Assembly: GCF_014076495.1 (NCBI RefSeq)
Contig: NZ_CP043575.1
Coordinates: 3,906,001-3,970,000, forward strand
Origin: Comamonas koreensis
Lineage (GTDB): Bacteria; Pseudomonadota; Gammaproteobacteria; Burkholderiales; Burkholderiaceae_C
Direction: 5' to 3'
DNA length: 64,000 nucleotides
The notes under the pieces are model-generated. The model saw only the letters and a program-made list of their open reading frames with translations. It did not search any database and was not told the origin of the DNA. Positions 44,675 through 52,832 of the stretch are shown here, piece by piece. Made by a program: the position numbers and the translations under genes. How positions within the stretch are numbered: position 1 is the stretch's first letter; each line of letters starts with the position of its first letter.

Positions 44675-44736
44675 GCGTTAATCGCCGCAAGGGCTCGCAT
44701 CACCGCAAGCCTTGCGGCCATGATCTGGAGCCCGTT

Positions 44737-45867
44737 TTGCAGCATTCAGCACCCCTCTCGCTTCTCCCCCACCACCCCGCACGCGGCCTGCGCCTGCTGC
44801 CACAGCTGCTGCTGGGCCTGGCCTTGCTCGCTGGCGGCCATGCGGCCCAGGCACGCACGCCTGCAGCCGCGCCAGCACCGCAGCTGGCACCAGCGGATAA
44901 CCCCTCCTGCCCGGCCCCAGCCGTCAAAGATCCGGCGGTCTACCAGGCGGAATCGCGCAAGCCGCATCCGGACCGGGGCGTGCTGTGGCAACTGCGCAAA
45001 GGCGATACGGTCGCCTATCTCTGGGGCAGCATCCATGTGGGCCAGCTGCCCTGGATCTTTCCCGGACCGCGCACCGCACAAGCGCTGCGCGGGGCCCCCG
45101 CCATTGCGCTGGAGCTCGACCCGGTGGACCCCGCCACCTTGCAGGCCTTGACCCAGGCGATGCGCGAAGACAATGACCGGCAAAAGCTGGTCATGCGCCA
45201 AAACCCCGAGCTGCAGACACGCATGGGTCGCATGGCCTTTGAATCCTGTGTGGACCAGAGCACCTGGCAAACCAATGCCGCCACCCTGGCCCGCCTGATC
45301 GCGCTCGGTATGCAGGACATGGCACGCAGCGGCTACCACCCGGCCTACGGCATCGACCTGAACCTGGCGGCCATGGCCCATGCGGTGGGCAAACCGGTGC
45401 AGGCCATCGAGACGGCGCAGGAGCAGCTGCTGGCCATGGGCCTGGGTGGCGATGGTGTGCCCGCGCAGCTGGCCACACCCGACGACATCCGCAAGGCGCT
45501 CGACGACATCGACAGCGGCAAGAACCGCCAGGTCGCCCAGAAATTGGCCGAGTATTGGGAAAGCGGTGACCTGGCTGCGCTGGAGCAGCTGATGCAGACC
45601 TGCCAATGCCTGGGCGATGTGGGCATGCAAGCGGCCCTGCTCGATACGCGCAACCAGCGCATGGCCGAGCGGCTGCCGGCCATGATGGCGGCCCAACCGC
45701 AGCTTTTCATCGCCGTGGGCCTGCTGCACATGGTGGGCGACAACAACCTGCTGCAATTGCTGCAAAAGCAGGGCTTTACGGTGCGGCAGCTGACCGGCAA
45801 GGGCGCAGAGGCTGCAGCCGCTGCCAGCAGCGCAGTGCCTGCAAGCACGCCCGCCAAGGCTCAGTAG
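44737..45867 (+). CDS. TraB/GumN-family protein
   Basis: 376 aa, TTG start before a signal peptide (LLPQLLLGLALLAGGHAAQA). Family blocks are TVAYLWGSIHVGQ, AIALELDPVDP and the C-terminal AVGLLHMVGDNNLLQLLQKQ. Members are related to Tiki-type metalloproteases; exported function in bacteria unclear. A strong terminator follows. Confidence 0.87.
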   Translation: MQHSAPLSLLPHHPARGLRLLPQLLLGLALLAGGHAAQARTPAAAPAPQLAPADNPSCPAPAVKDPAVYQAESRKPHPDRGVLWQLRKGDTVAYLWGSIHVGQLPWIFPGPRTAQALRGAPAIALELDPVDPATLQALTQAMREDNDRQKLVMRQNPELQTRMGRMAFESCVDQSTWQTNAATLARLIALGMQDMARSGYHPAYGIDLNLAAMAHAVGKPVQAIETAQEQLLAMGLGGDGVPAQLATPDDIRKALDDIDSGKNRQVAQKLAEYWESGDLAALEQLMQTCQCLGDVGMQAALLDTRNQRMAERLPAMMAAQPQLFIAVGLLHMVGDNNLLQLLQKQGFTVRQLTGKGAEAAAAASSAVPASTPAKAQ

Positions 45868-45892
45868 CTGTAATGGGCGCCATCCGCGCCCA

Positions 45893-45932
45893 TAAAAAAA
45901 CGCCGCCTGTTTTGCAACAGGCGGCGTAAAAA
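45893..45932. terminator. two-sided intrinsic terminator
   Basis: A perfect 11-bp stem (45901-45911 with 45916-45926), TTGC loop, flanked by A-runs. It lies between convergent genes and can serve both. Confidence 0.9.
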
Positions 45933-45953
45933 GTAGCTGAACAGCTCGCGCAC

Positions 45954-47978
45954 TCAGGCCATGCGCGGGCGCTGGTCGTGCTTGGCCAGCATATCGGCAT
46001 AGGGCTCCAGCACCCATTTTTGTTCAGCCGCATCCGGGATCTGCGCCGCACTGGCCTGCACCACCTGGCCATGCTCGGCACACAGCTGCGCCATTGCGGC
46101 CGGGCTGATCAGACCCTCGCGCAGCAGCAAGGCGGTCATCGCCATCAGCAAGGCGTTGTGCTGCACCAGCAGGTCCTGCGCACGCAGCATCTGCGCTTGC
46201 AGCAAGGCTTCGATACCGGCATTGCTGGGCCCCACCTCGGTATTGGTGTTGTCGCCAGGCTCCTGGGCCACATCGGTGCGCGACAGACGCGCACCAAAGC
46301 CCAGGTGGCGCAGGTAGCGCGCCGCATCCGCCGTGGCCTGCCGGATATCCTGCTCGGCGCCGGTGGTACAGGCTTCCTGGCCAAACACATGGCGCTCGGC
46401 CGCGCGGCCGGCCAGGCCCACGCAGACCATGTCCAGCATATTGCGCCGCGATGTCGCCTGCAGCTCGGTAAAGCTGTTGTAGCCGCCTTCGAAAGTCGCA
46501 ATATTGATCTTGAGCTCCTGCGGCGTGCGGCCAAACAGCAGCGCATAGACCAGGCCGTGCCCGGCCTCATGCACCGCCAGCAGCGCGCGAAAATCCGCGC
46601 TGGTGCGCTGCTTGACCTTGTTCAGATCCAGCGGAACCGCAAAGCACTGCTGCATCACCTCTGGCGCACCTGGCAGTGGCAGTTGCACCTGCAGCTGCGC
46701 CGCGCCAGCGGCCATCTGCACCTGCAATGGCTGGCCGGCCTGCGCGCCCTGCTCCAGCGCCCACAGCGCTGCATCGACCAACGCACTCGACAAGATCGTG
46801 TGCACCGACGAGAACAGCGGCCGCGTGCCCTGAGTGGGGAACACCGCGTTCTGGTAGATCTGCGCGAGCACATCGCTGCCGATGACAAAGCGCAGACCGC
46901 AATTGGCTTCAAGCCCCTGCACATAGTGCTGCACCGTCGTCGCAATCAGCTGCTCGTAGGCCGAGCGGCTGAACGACGGGTAGATCACATGCTGGTTGCC
47001 CAGCCGGGCAATCTGCTCGGGCTTGAAGCGCTCGGCCAAGGCGCGCTTGACATCGATCAGCGACAGGCGGCTTGTGAGCCGGTGGAAAATGTCGGCATCG
47101 GTGTCGCAGTCCTCGACGCGGCTGGCCGTCTCCGTGTACATCTCGTCGAGATTGCCACAGACAAAGACCAGCAGCCGGCTGTAATCGGTCTCCCAGGATT
47201 GCTGGGAGCTGCGAAACTGGAGCAGCAGCTGGTGAATGTAGTCATTGCTCCACTGCATGATGTCCAGCAAGGGCGCATCGAGCTTCAAGCTGCGCTTGAG
47301 TGCCTGCGCGTCCCAGGCATCGATCTTGTAGCGCATCTGCTGCTTTTTACGCCGCTCCTGCGCGTCGTCTTCTTCGGCCCGCTCGGCGTCATAGAGCGCG
47401 TCCGCCAGCTTGCGCTCGATGCTGTGCAGCTCCGACAAGGCAGGCGGCAGCTTGCCATCCGATAACAAGGCCCAGACATCCTGGAAGCGCTCGACCTTGC
47501 TGTCATCGCCCCGGCTGCTCACGGTGCGGTAACGCTGGAACTCATCGAGCACCAGGATGCCGGGCGCGCCTTCCACCAGCCCCGCACTCTCGAGCGTGCC
47601 GGAGATGGTCGATGCGCCATAGCTGTCACCGTTCTGGCTGAAGCCGTCCATCTGGACTTCGACAAAGCGATCATAAAAACCCAGCAGCTGCGCCAGGCGG
47701 CGCGTCAGCTGGGTCTTGCCCGTGCCTGTCAATCCCCACAGGCACACAATCACAGGGCGGGTAATGAGCTGGGGCATCACGTACCAGGCGCGCACGGCGC
47801 CCATCACACGGTCAATCACGTCATCAATACCGATCAATTCGGTTTTCAGCTGGGCCGCAATGGCCTGCAGGTTTTGCTGACGCTCATGCATCTGTACGCG
47901 AAGCAATAGCTCCGGGGAGGTTTTCATTTCTTTCATGTTGTGCTGTCTTTTCATCCAGCGCAGCCGCTCAATCCCCAT
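45954..47978 (-). CDS. AAA+ ATPase fused to M41 (FtsH-type) metallopeptidase
   Basis: Up to 674 aa; starts at residues 9 and 15 are possible. Walker A is WGLTGTGKT (about 82-89), Walker B ILVLDEFQRY (146-147 acidic pair). A charged coiled segment (about 185-220) interrupts the ATPase. The C-terminal half is an M41 zinc peptidase: HEAGH at 470-474, GLAGRAAERHVFG, and the third ligand Asp544 in TTGAEQDIRQATADAARYLR. FtsH has a membrane anchor and a different AAA module; this protein has neither, so it is a soluble, Clp-like variant. It overlaps a small upstream gene by 11 bases. Confidence 0.85.
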   Translation of the reverse strand: MGIERLRWMKRQHNMKEMKTSPELLLRVQMHERQQNLQAIAAQLKTELIGIDDVIDRVMGAVRAWYVMPQLITRPVIVCLWGLTGTGKTQLTRRLAQLLGFYDRFVEVQMDGFSQNGDSYGASTISGTLESAGLVEGAPGILVLDEFQRYRTVSSRGDDSKVERFQDVWALLSDGKLPPALSELHSIERKLADALYDAERAEEDDAQERRKKQQMRYKIDAWDAQALKRSLKLDAPLLDIMQWSNDYIHQLLLQFRSSQQSWETDYSRLLVFVCGNLDEMYTETASRVEDCDTDADIFHRLTSRLSLIDVKRALAERFKPEQIARLGNQHVIYPSFSRSAYEQLIATTVQHYVQGLEANCGLRFVIGSDVLAQIYQNAVFPTQGTRPLFSSVHTILSSALVDAALWALEQGAQAGQPLQVQMAAGAAQLQVQLPLPGAPEVMQQCFAVPLDLNKVKQRTSADFRALLAVHEAGHGLVYALLFGRTPQELKINIATFEGGYNSFTELQATSRRNMLDMVCVGLAGRAAERHVFGQEACTTGAEQDIRQATADAARYLRHLGFGARLSRTDVAQEPGDNTNTEVGPSNAGIEALLQAQMLRAQDLLVQHNALLMAMTALLLREGLISPAAMAQLCAEHGQVVQASAAQIPDAAEQKWVLEPYADMLAKHDQRPRMA

Positions 47979-48213
47979 GGTCGGCTTTGCGGGTCATCTG
48001 TTGCAAGGCCATCCGGTCGGCACGGCGCTGGGCGCCTTGGCTGCGAATGTGCTTGCCCGCAGCGCCGGACAGACGCCGCTGGGCCATGGCTTTGGCAACA
48101 GGGTTGAAAGGAGTGGAATCGGCCACGATCAGCAACGCAATAGGTTGCTTCATGCGGCGCAAAGCCTTGACCCGGCCCTCTTCAAAGGCACGGGAAACCG
48201 TTTTTGCACTCAT
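47968..48213 (-). CDS. small basic protein coupled to the AAA-M41 gene
   Basis: 81 aa, MSAKTVSRAFEEGRVKALRR onward, ending in a basic helix rich in Arg and Gln. GAGGAA lies upstream of the ATG. The stop overlaps the start of the ATPase gene, so translation is probably coupled. It may be an adaptor or partner of the protease; this is inferred only from position. Confidence 0.6.
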   Translation of the reverse strand: MSAKTVSRAFEEGRVKALRRMKQPIALLIVADSTPFNPVAKAMAQRRLSGAAGKHIRSQGAQRRADRMALQQMTRKADHGD

Positions 48214-48280
48214 CTGTGCGGTTCCTCAGGGGCCTGGCGCGCCTATGGCCTGACGGCGGGCGCAGCAAAACCCCGAAACA

Positions 48281-48527
48281 AAAAGCCCCGGCGAAGTAGC
48301 CAGGGCTTTTGTCGATCCCGGCTGCAGTGGTGCAGGCGGCGATCTGGGCCAAGGCTAAACCATATGAACATGGTTTAGCCGGGGCAGAAACCGTGTTCAG
48401 TGGAGAGGGTTGAACATGAAACAGGACATAGCAAAAACTCCCAATGGTGCGCTGCAGAAGGTCATTCGTTGCTGCAGCGATAAGAAGACGAAGGGTGAAC
48501 TATAGCGGTTATTTCTCAAGAATGCAA
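48281..48527 (-). promoter_or_regulatory. promoter, structured leader and attenuator of the AAA-M41 operon
   Basis: On the minus strand TTGCAT (48527-48522) and TATAGT (48504-48499), 17 bp apart, form a good sigma-70 promoter. The leader then has a hairpin (48451-48457/48472-48478), a ten-codon frame (48429-48397, MSCFMFNPLH) behind GGGAG, a perfect 11-bp hairpin (48353-48363/48370-48380) and an intrinsic terminator (48303-48310/48281-48288 followed by a T-run), all before the first gene at 48213. The layout fits attenuation. It also accounts for the 445-bp gap without a larger gene. Confidence 0.55.
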
Positions 48528-48658
48528 GGACCATATATCGCTTGTTGCATAAAAGCCCACAGCAACCGCTGGCTTTGGCCGCTTTTGAGCGGCTTTGTGC
48601 GCATAAAAGGCAGCAACCTGCCAGCAGCGCCCCAGCCAGCGCGAGCCTGCCGCGCAGA

Positions 48659-49603
48659 TCAGTAGCGCTTGCGCCCTGCCTTGCGGTGTTTGGCGTGTTC
48701 TGCCTTCTTGGCTTGCTGCAAGGCCTCGGCCGCCTCGCCAGCCGCCCGCCATTGCTCAAACTCTGCCGGCGTCTCGACGGTGATGCGGCCCAGCATCTGG
48801 GTGCGAAAGTCGGTGATCAGCAGCTCAGCGGCCTTTTGCATGTTGATGCGCCCGCCGCCCATCACTGCGCCGCGCTTCTTGCCAATCAAGGTCAGCAGCT
48901 CGTCATCGCTCAGCGCAGCGATGTCCGCATCTTCGAGCCCCAGCTTGTAGCGCTCGTCCAGCTGGCGCGGGTAGTGCTTTTGCAGGTACAGCAGCAGCTC
49001 CAGCGCCACCAGCTCGTCGTCATAGGCATTGCGCCCCACCGATCCGCAGGCCGCCAGGTTGTAGCCCGACTCGGGCACGATGATCTTGGGCCAGAGCATG
49101 CCGGGCGTGTCCCAGAGGTAGAAATCATCGGCCAGCACAATGCGCTGCTCGTCCTTGGTCACACCGGCCTCGTCGCCGGCCTTGGCCTGGCCTTTGCCGC
49201 TCATGCTGTTGATCAGGGTGGACTTGCCCACATTGGGCACGCCGCAGATCAGCACCCGCATGGGCTTGGCCAGGCCGCCGCGCCCGGGTGCCAGCTGGCG
49301 ACAGGCTTCCACCAGGCGCTTGGCCGGGGCCGGCTCGCTGGCATCGAGCGGCAGGGCCTTGGTCTCGTGCTGGGCCTCATACCAGGCCACCCACAGCGCC
49401 GTGCGGCTGGCATCGGCCATGTCCTGCTTGTTGATGATCTTGAGCGTGGGCTTGTGGCCGGTCAGCTCCGTCAGCGCCGGGTTGGCACTCGATCCAGGCA
49501 TGCGTGCATCGAGCACCTCGATGACCACATCGATGTCTTTGATGCGCTCGGCAATCAGCTTGCGCGTCAGGTGCATATGCCCGGGGAACCATTGGATACT
49601 CAT
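48659..49603 (-). CDS. ribosome biogenesis GTPase (RbgA/YlqF-like)
   Basis: 314 aa from MSIQWFPGHMHLTRKLIAER. GTPase motifs occur in the permuted order of this family: IINKQDMAD (G4) first, later GVPNVGKSTLINSMSG (G1) and WDTPGMLWP (G3). RbgA-type GTPases act in large-subunit assembly. The C-terminal tail is rich in Lys and His. Divergent from the small membrane gene at 49659. Confidence 0.9.
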   Translation of the reverse strand: MSIQWFPGHMHLTRKLIAERIKDIDVVIEVLDARMPGSSANPALTELTGHKPTLKIINKQDMADASRTALWVAWYEAQHETKALPLDASEPAPAKRLVEACRQLAPGRGGLAKPMRVLICGVPNVGKSTLINSMSGKGQAKAGDEAGVTKDEQRIVLADDFYLWDTPGMLWPKIIVPESGYNLAACGSVGRNAYDDELVALELLLYLQKHYPRQLDERYKLGLEDADIAALSDDELLTLIGKKRGAVMGGGRINMQKAAELLITDFRTQMLGRITVETPAEFEQWRAAGEAAEALQQAKKAEHAKHRKAGRKRY

Positions 49604-49658
49604 ACTCTTGCTTTCGGGGGGAATGGCAGGCAGGCGTGCTGTGCCGGATAATGCTGCC

Positions 49659-49910
49659 ATGTCTTCTTTATCTCAACGCCAGTGGGATGCGCAGCGCAAA
49701 TCCGATCAGGACCTGCTCATCAAAGGCATCATCTTGGTCTTGATAGGGCTGGTGATTGTGGTCTCGCCCTATGTCGCTCAGGGCGATATTGTGCAGGGAG
49801 TTTTCGCCAAGGCCCCGGCAGTGGGTTGGTTTTCCCTGGTATTGGGCGCGGCTTTTGTGCTGCGCTTTGGCCTGCGCCGCAAAGCCGTGCCACCCCGTCC
49901 CGAGCAGTGA
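49659..49910 (+). CDS. small two-helix membrane protein
   Basis: 83 aa from MSSLSQRQWDAQRKSDQDLL. Two hydrophobic helices (LIKGIILVLIGLVIVVSPYV and WFSLVLGAAFVLRFGL). Unknown function; divergent from the GTPase gene and overlapped by the next gene at its stop. Confidence 0.7.
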   Translation: MSSLSQRQWDAQRKSDQDLLIKGIILVLIGLVIVVSPYVAQGDIVQGVFAKAPAVGWFSLVLGAAFVLRFGLRRKAVPPRPEQ

Positions 49911-50134
49911 ACGCTGCCGTCCTCCGCCTCCAGCCGCTGGCCAGCCTGCGCGAGGCGCGCCAGTGCTTTGCCGCGCTGCAGGCCAGCGCCAGCGCCCGCC
50001 AGATCAGCCTGCGCGAGCCCCCAGCCGCGCCCACCACCTGCTGCGGCCGGGGCTGCAATGGCTGCGTCTGGGAAGGTTTTTTTGCCGCGGCAATGTACTG
50101 GCAGGAATGCGCACTCGAGGCGCTGCAGTCCTAA
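49907..50134 (+). CDS. oxidoreductase-like domain protein
   Basis: 75 aa, GTG start overlapping the previous stop. The signature TTCCGRGCNGCVWEGFFAAA is the Cys-rich oxidoreductase-like N-terminal motif found in small bacterial and mitochondrial proteins. Four Cys could bind a metal or cluster. Function not established. Its stop adjoins repeat copy 2. Confidence 0.7.
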   Translation: MNAAVLRLQPLASLREARQCFAALQASASARQISLREPPAAPTTCCGRGCNGCVWEGFFAAAMYWQECALEALQS

Positions 50135-50256
50135 GAGTCGCTAACACAACCCTTGATACGTCGTTGCCGAGCCTTGTCGCACTACTGTACTGCCTGCGGC
50201 TCGGCGCCTAGTCTCAACCGCAAACCTTCGGTTTGCTGGGTCGTGTTAGCGACTCT
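50134..50256. repeat. dispersed inverted-repeat element, copy 2
   Basis: About 123 bp with near-perfect inverted ends (AGAGTCGCTAACACAACCC against GGGTCGTGTTAGCGACTCT, one mismatch). The interior matches copy 1 at 38750, which has about 14 extra bases. It again begins on the last base of a TAA stop and fills a convergent gap. Confidence 0.9.
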
Positions 50257-50279
50257 AAGCCCTCCATCATTTTTCACGC

Positions 50280-52655
50280 TCAAGTGGACTGCGCCTGAAC
50301 CGGATCTGCTTGCACCGGCGGCAAGGTCTCCTCGCGCGCTAGCAACTGGCGGATCTGCACGGCATCCTGCTGCAGCTGGCCGGCCAGAATGCGTGCCGTG
50401 GCCAGGCGCCGCATCAGCCAGGGAATGAGCTGGTCGCGGTCTTCCGGGCCTGGCACGCGCTCGGGAGCGGGCATCTTGGCGGGGCGCTGGGCCTCGGCAT
50501 CGCCAGCGGCCGGCAACGGCGGCGCCTGCAGCAGGCAGGCATCGATGGTGGCAGCGGTGTCCTGGAGCTGCTGCACCGCAAACGGCGACGGCGTCTGGCC
50601 CCGGCGCATCATCAGCATGATCTTGACCGAAGACATCTGGCCCAGCAGCTGGTAGCAATGGGCCTGGAACAGCTCGAGCGCCTGCAGCGGCGGCTGCACG
50701 GCACGCGGCTCTTTCAGTGAGCGGTCAACGGCCTGGATCAGCGCGGACAGGCTGTCATAGGCTTCGCGCCGCGCCAGGCGCCAGGCCAGCTCGGGGGCGT
50801 TGTCCACGGCCTGCAATTGGTCCACCGCCAGCGACGTGCTGGCATGCGCGGCCTGCGCTTTGAGCACCCGCTGCACGAGCGCGGGCAACTGGGAACGCTC
50901 CCAGGACGGCAGCACATAGGCAAAGGCCCAGGCAATGCCGGTGCCGATCAAGGTATCGACCACGCGCTCGAACATATGGAAGGTGGTGCTGCCTCCGGCA
51001 TGCAGCATATGCGCCTGCACCAGGCCCAGCACCGTGGCGCCCATCGCGGTGAACAGGTAGCGGCGCAGCGCAAAGCCGTGCGCGACGCCCTGGGCCAGCG
51101 TCAGGCACAGAATCAAACCCAGCGGCGACAGATGCGCCGACAAGATGGCCAGCGCCGCCACGCAGCCCAGCAAGGTGCCCAGCACCCGCACTGTGCGCCG
51201 CTCCAGGGTCTGCGCCAGGCTGCCGCGCAGCACCACCACAATCGTCAGCAGCACCCAGTAGGCATGGGCATTCCAGGGAAGGACCTGCACCACCAGGTAG
51301 CCCACCGCAATGGCCAGCGCCGCGCGGATCGCATGGCGCAGCGGAGGCGCATCCCAGCTCATCAGGCCCTTGAATGGCGTCCAGGACCAGGCCGTCGGGC
51401 TGACAAACATCTGCCAGCTCGCGCGCACCACGGCCAGATCGGGCTCGACCTCGTCGCGGCCCAGGCCGATCAAGCGGTTGACCTCTTCATGGATGCGCAC
51501 AATGCGCTCGCTCAGCTCGCGTGACAGTGCCTGGGGCGAGACGTCCGTGTCGTAGTGGTCAGGCAGCGATTCTTCGAGCCGCTGCGCGGGCAGCTTGCTG
51601 GCCATCTGCATGGGGCGCAGCAAGGCGTCAAGATTGCTCATCGCGCGGGGCTTGCGGCCCAGCAGCAGGCTGTCGGCCAGGTGCACCACCTCCATCGCCA
51701 GGGCACGCAGCATGGCCTGCTGGGCCAGCAGCATCGGCGCCTGCTCGGGCGACTTGCGCAAATGCTCCAGGTCCAGCTCGCAGGCGAGCAGGTGGTCGCG
51801 GATCTCCAGCATCTGCATCAGCATGCCGGCCAGGCGTTGGCGGCGCGGCGTGCGCGGGCTCTCCAGCACAATGTCGCGGGCCGCCTGCAGCTGGTCGGCA
51901 AAGGCTGCGTGCCGGGCCATCAGCTGGCCCATGTGCTGCTGGGGCTGGCCTGAACGCGAGAATTTGCCAAAATTGCGGTCGGCCAGGTTGTCGCCATAGG
52001 CCTCGCCATCGACCGACTCCCCTTCCAGCCCGACATGGCGGGCCGCCTCGGGCAGCACCATGCGCGCCTGCTCCAGCATGAGGGCAGCGAGCGACAGCAC
52101 GGTATCGGCGATGAACTGCACGCGGTAGCGGAAATTGAGCAAGGTGTTGGCGATGACCGCATACACCAGGAACATGCCCGCGCCAATGCTGAAGAACATC
52201 GTCGATTCGGCCGCTGCGGCCAGCAGCTGCCCCTCGGCCGGCTTGGGCACCGACATGCCCAGCACCATGGCCAGCACCACCGCAATGGCAATGGGCGCGC
52301 CGCGCTTGCCCCAGGCCATCCACAAAAAGCCCAGAAAAGTGGACAACACGGCCACCAGGCCCAGCAGCACCAGGTGCTGGTGCATCAGCTGCACCATGAA
52401 AAACAGCGGCGCCCCCAGCAAGGGGGCAGGCAGCATGCGCCAGAACTTGCCCCGGCGCGGCGCAGGGTTGTCTACCACGATGGTGACGATGACCCCGACC
52501 GAGGCCGCCGCCGCATGCTGCGTGCCCCAGATCAGCTGCACCAGCGTGGTTACGAGAAAGAGGCCCAGCGCCACTTCCAGCCCGTTGAGCACATAGTGGT
52601 TGAGCAGGCCACGCTTGAACGTGCGCCAGCTGCGGTCGGAAGAGAAGTGCGCCAT
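50280..52655 (-). CDS. FUSC/YccS-like inner-membrane protein
   Basis: 791 aa from MAHFSSDRSWRTFKRGLLNH. Two blocks of about five or six membrane segments (about 20-190 and 400-530), each followed by a soluble helical part, as in YccS/fusaric-acid resistance proteins. Likely an exporter of aromatic acids or drugs; substrate not known. Long helical soluble regions lie at about 190-390 and from 540 on. Confidence 0.85.
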   Translation of the reverse strand: MAHFSSDRSWRTFKRGLLNHYVLNGLEVALGLFLVTTLVQLIWGTQHAAAASVGVIVTIVVDNPAPRRGKFWRMLPAPLLGAPLFFMVQLMHQHLVLLGLVAVLSTFLGFLWMAWGKRGAPIAIAVVLAMVLGMSVPKPAEGQLLAAAAESTMFFSIGAGMFLVYAVIANTLLNFRYRVQFIADTVLSLAALMLEQARMVLPEAARHVGLEGESVDGEAYGDNLADRNFGKFSRSGQPQQHMGQLMARHAAFADQLQAARDIVLESPRTPRRQRLAGMLMQMLEIRDHLLACELDLEHLRKSPEQAPMLLAQQAMLRALAMEVVHLADSLLLGRKPRAMSNLDALLRPMQMASKLPAQRLEESLPDHYDTDVSPQALSRELSERIVRIHEEVNRLIGLGRDEVEPDLAVVRASWQMFVSPTAWSWTPFKGLMSWDAPPLRHAIRAALAIAVGYLVVQVLPWNAHAYWVLLTIVVVLRGSLAQTLERRTVRVLGTLLGCVAALAILSAHLSPLGLILCLTLAQGVAHGFALRRYLFTAMGATVLGLVQAHMLHAGGSTTFHMFERVVDTLIGTGIAWAFAYVLPSWERSQLPALVQRVLKAQAAHASTSLAVDQLQAVDNAPELAWRLARREAYDSLSALIQAVDRSLKEPRAVQPPLQALELFQAHCYQLLGQMSSVKIMLMMRRGQTPSPFAVQQLQDTAATIDACLLQAPPLPAAGDAEAQRPAKMPAPERVPGPEDRDQLIPWLMRRLATARILAGQLQQDAVQIRQLLAREETLPPVQADPVQAQST

Positions 52656-52797
52656 GGCAGAACAATACGAGAAATCAACACCCAAAGATGTCGGACAAAT
52701 GATAGCCAACGTGGACAGCTATCAAAACAGAAGCGCAAAGCTTCTTGCAAACGCTTGCATTCTGCCCCCGACCGCTGCGGCGTGCCAGCAACAAAAA

Positions 52798-52815
52798 AGC
52801 CCGCAGCAGCGGGCT
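52798..52815 (-). terminator. intrinsic terminator of gshA
   Basis: AGCCCGC/GCGGGCT with AGCA loop; on the minus strand it is followed by TTTTTTG. Confidence 0.85.
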
Positions 52816-52832
52816 CTAGGGCACGAGGTCTA

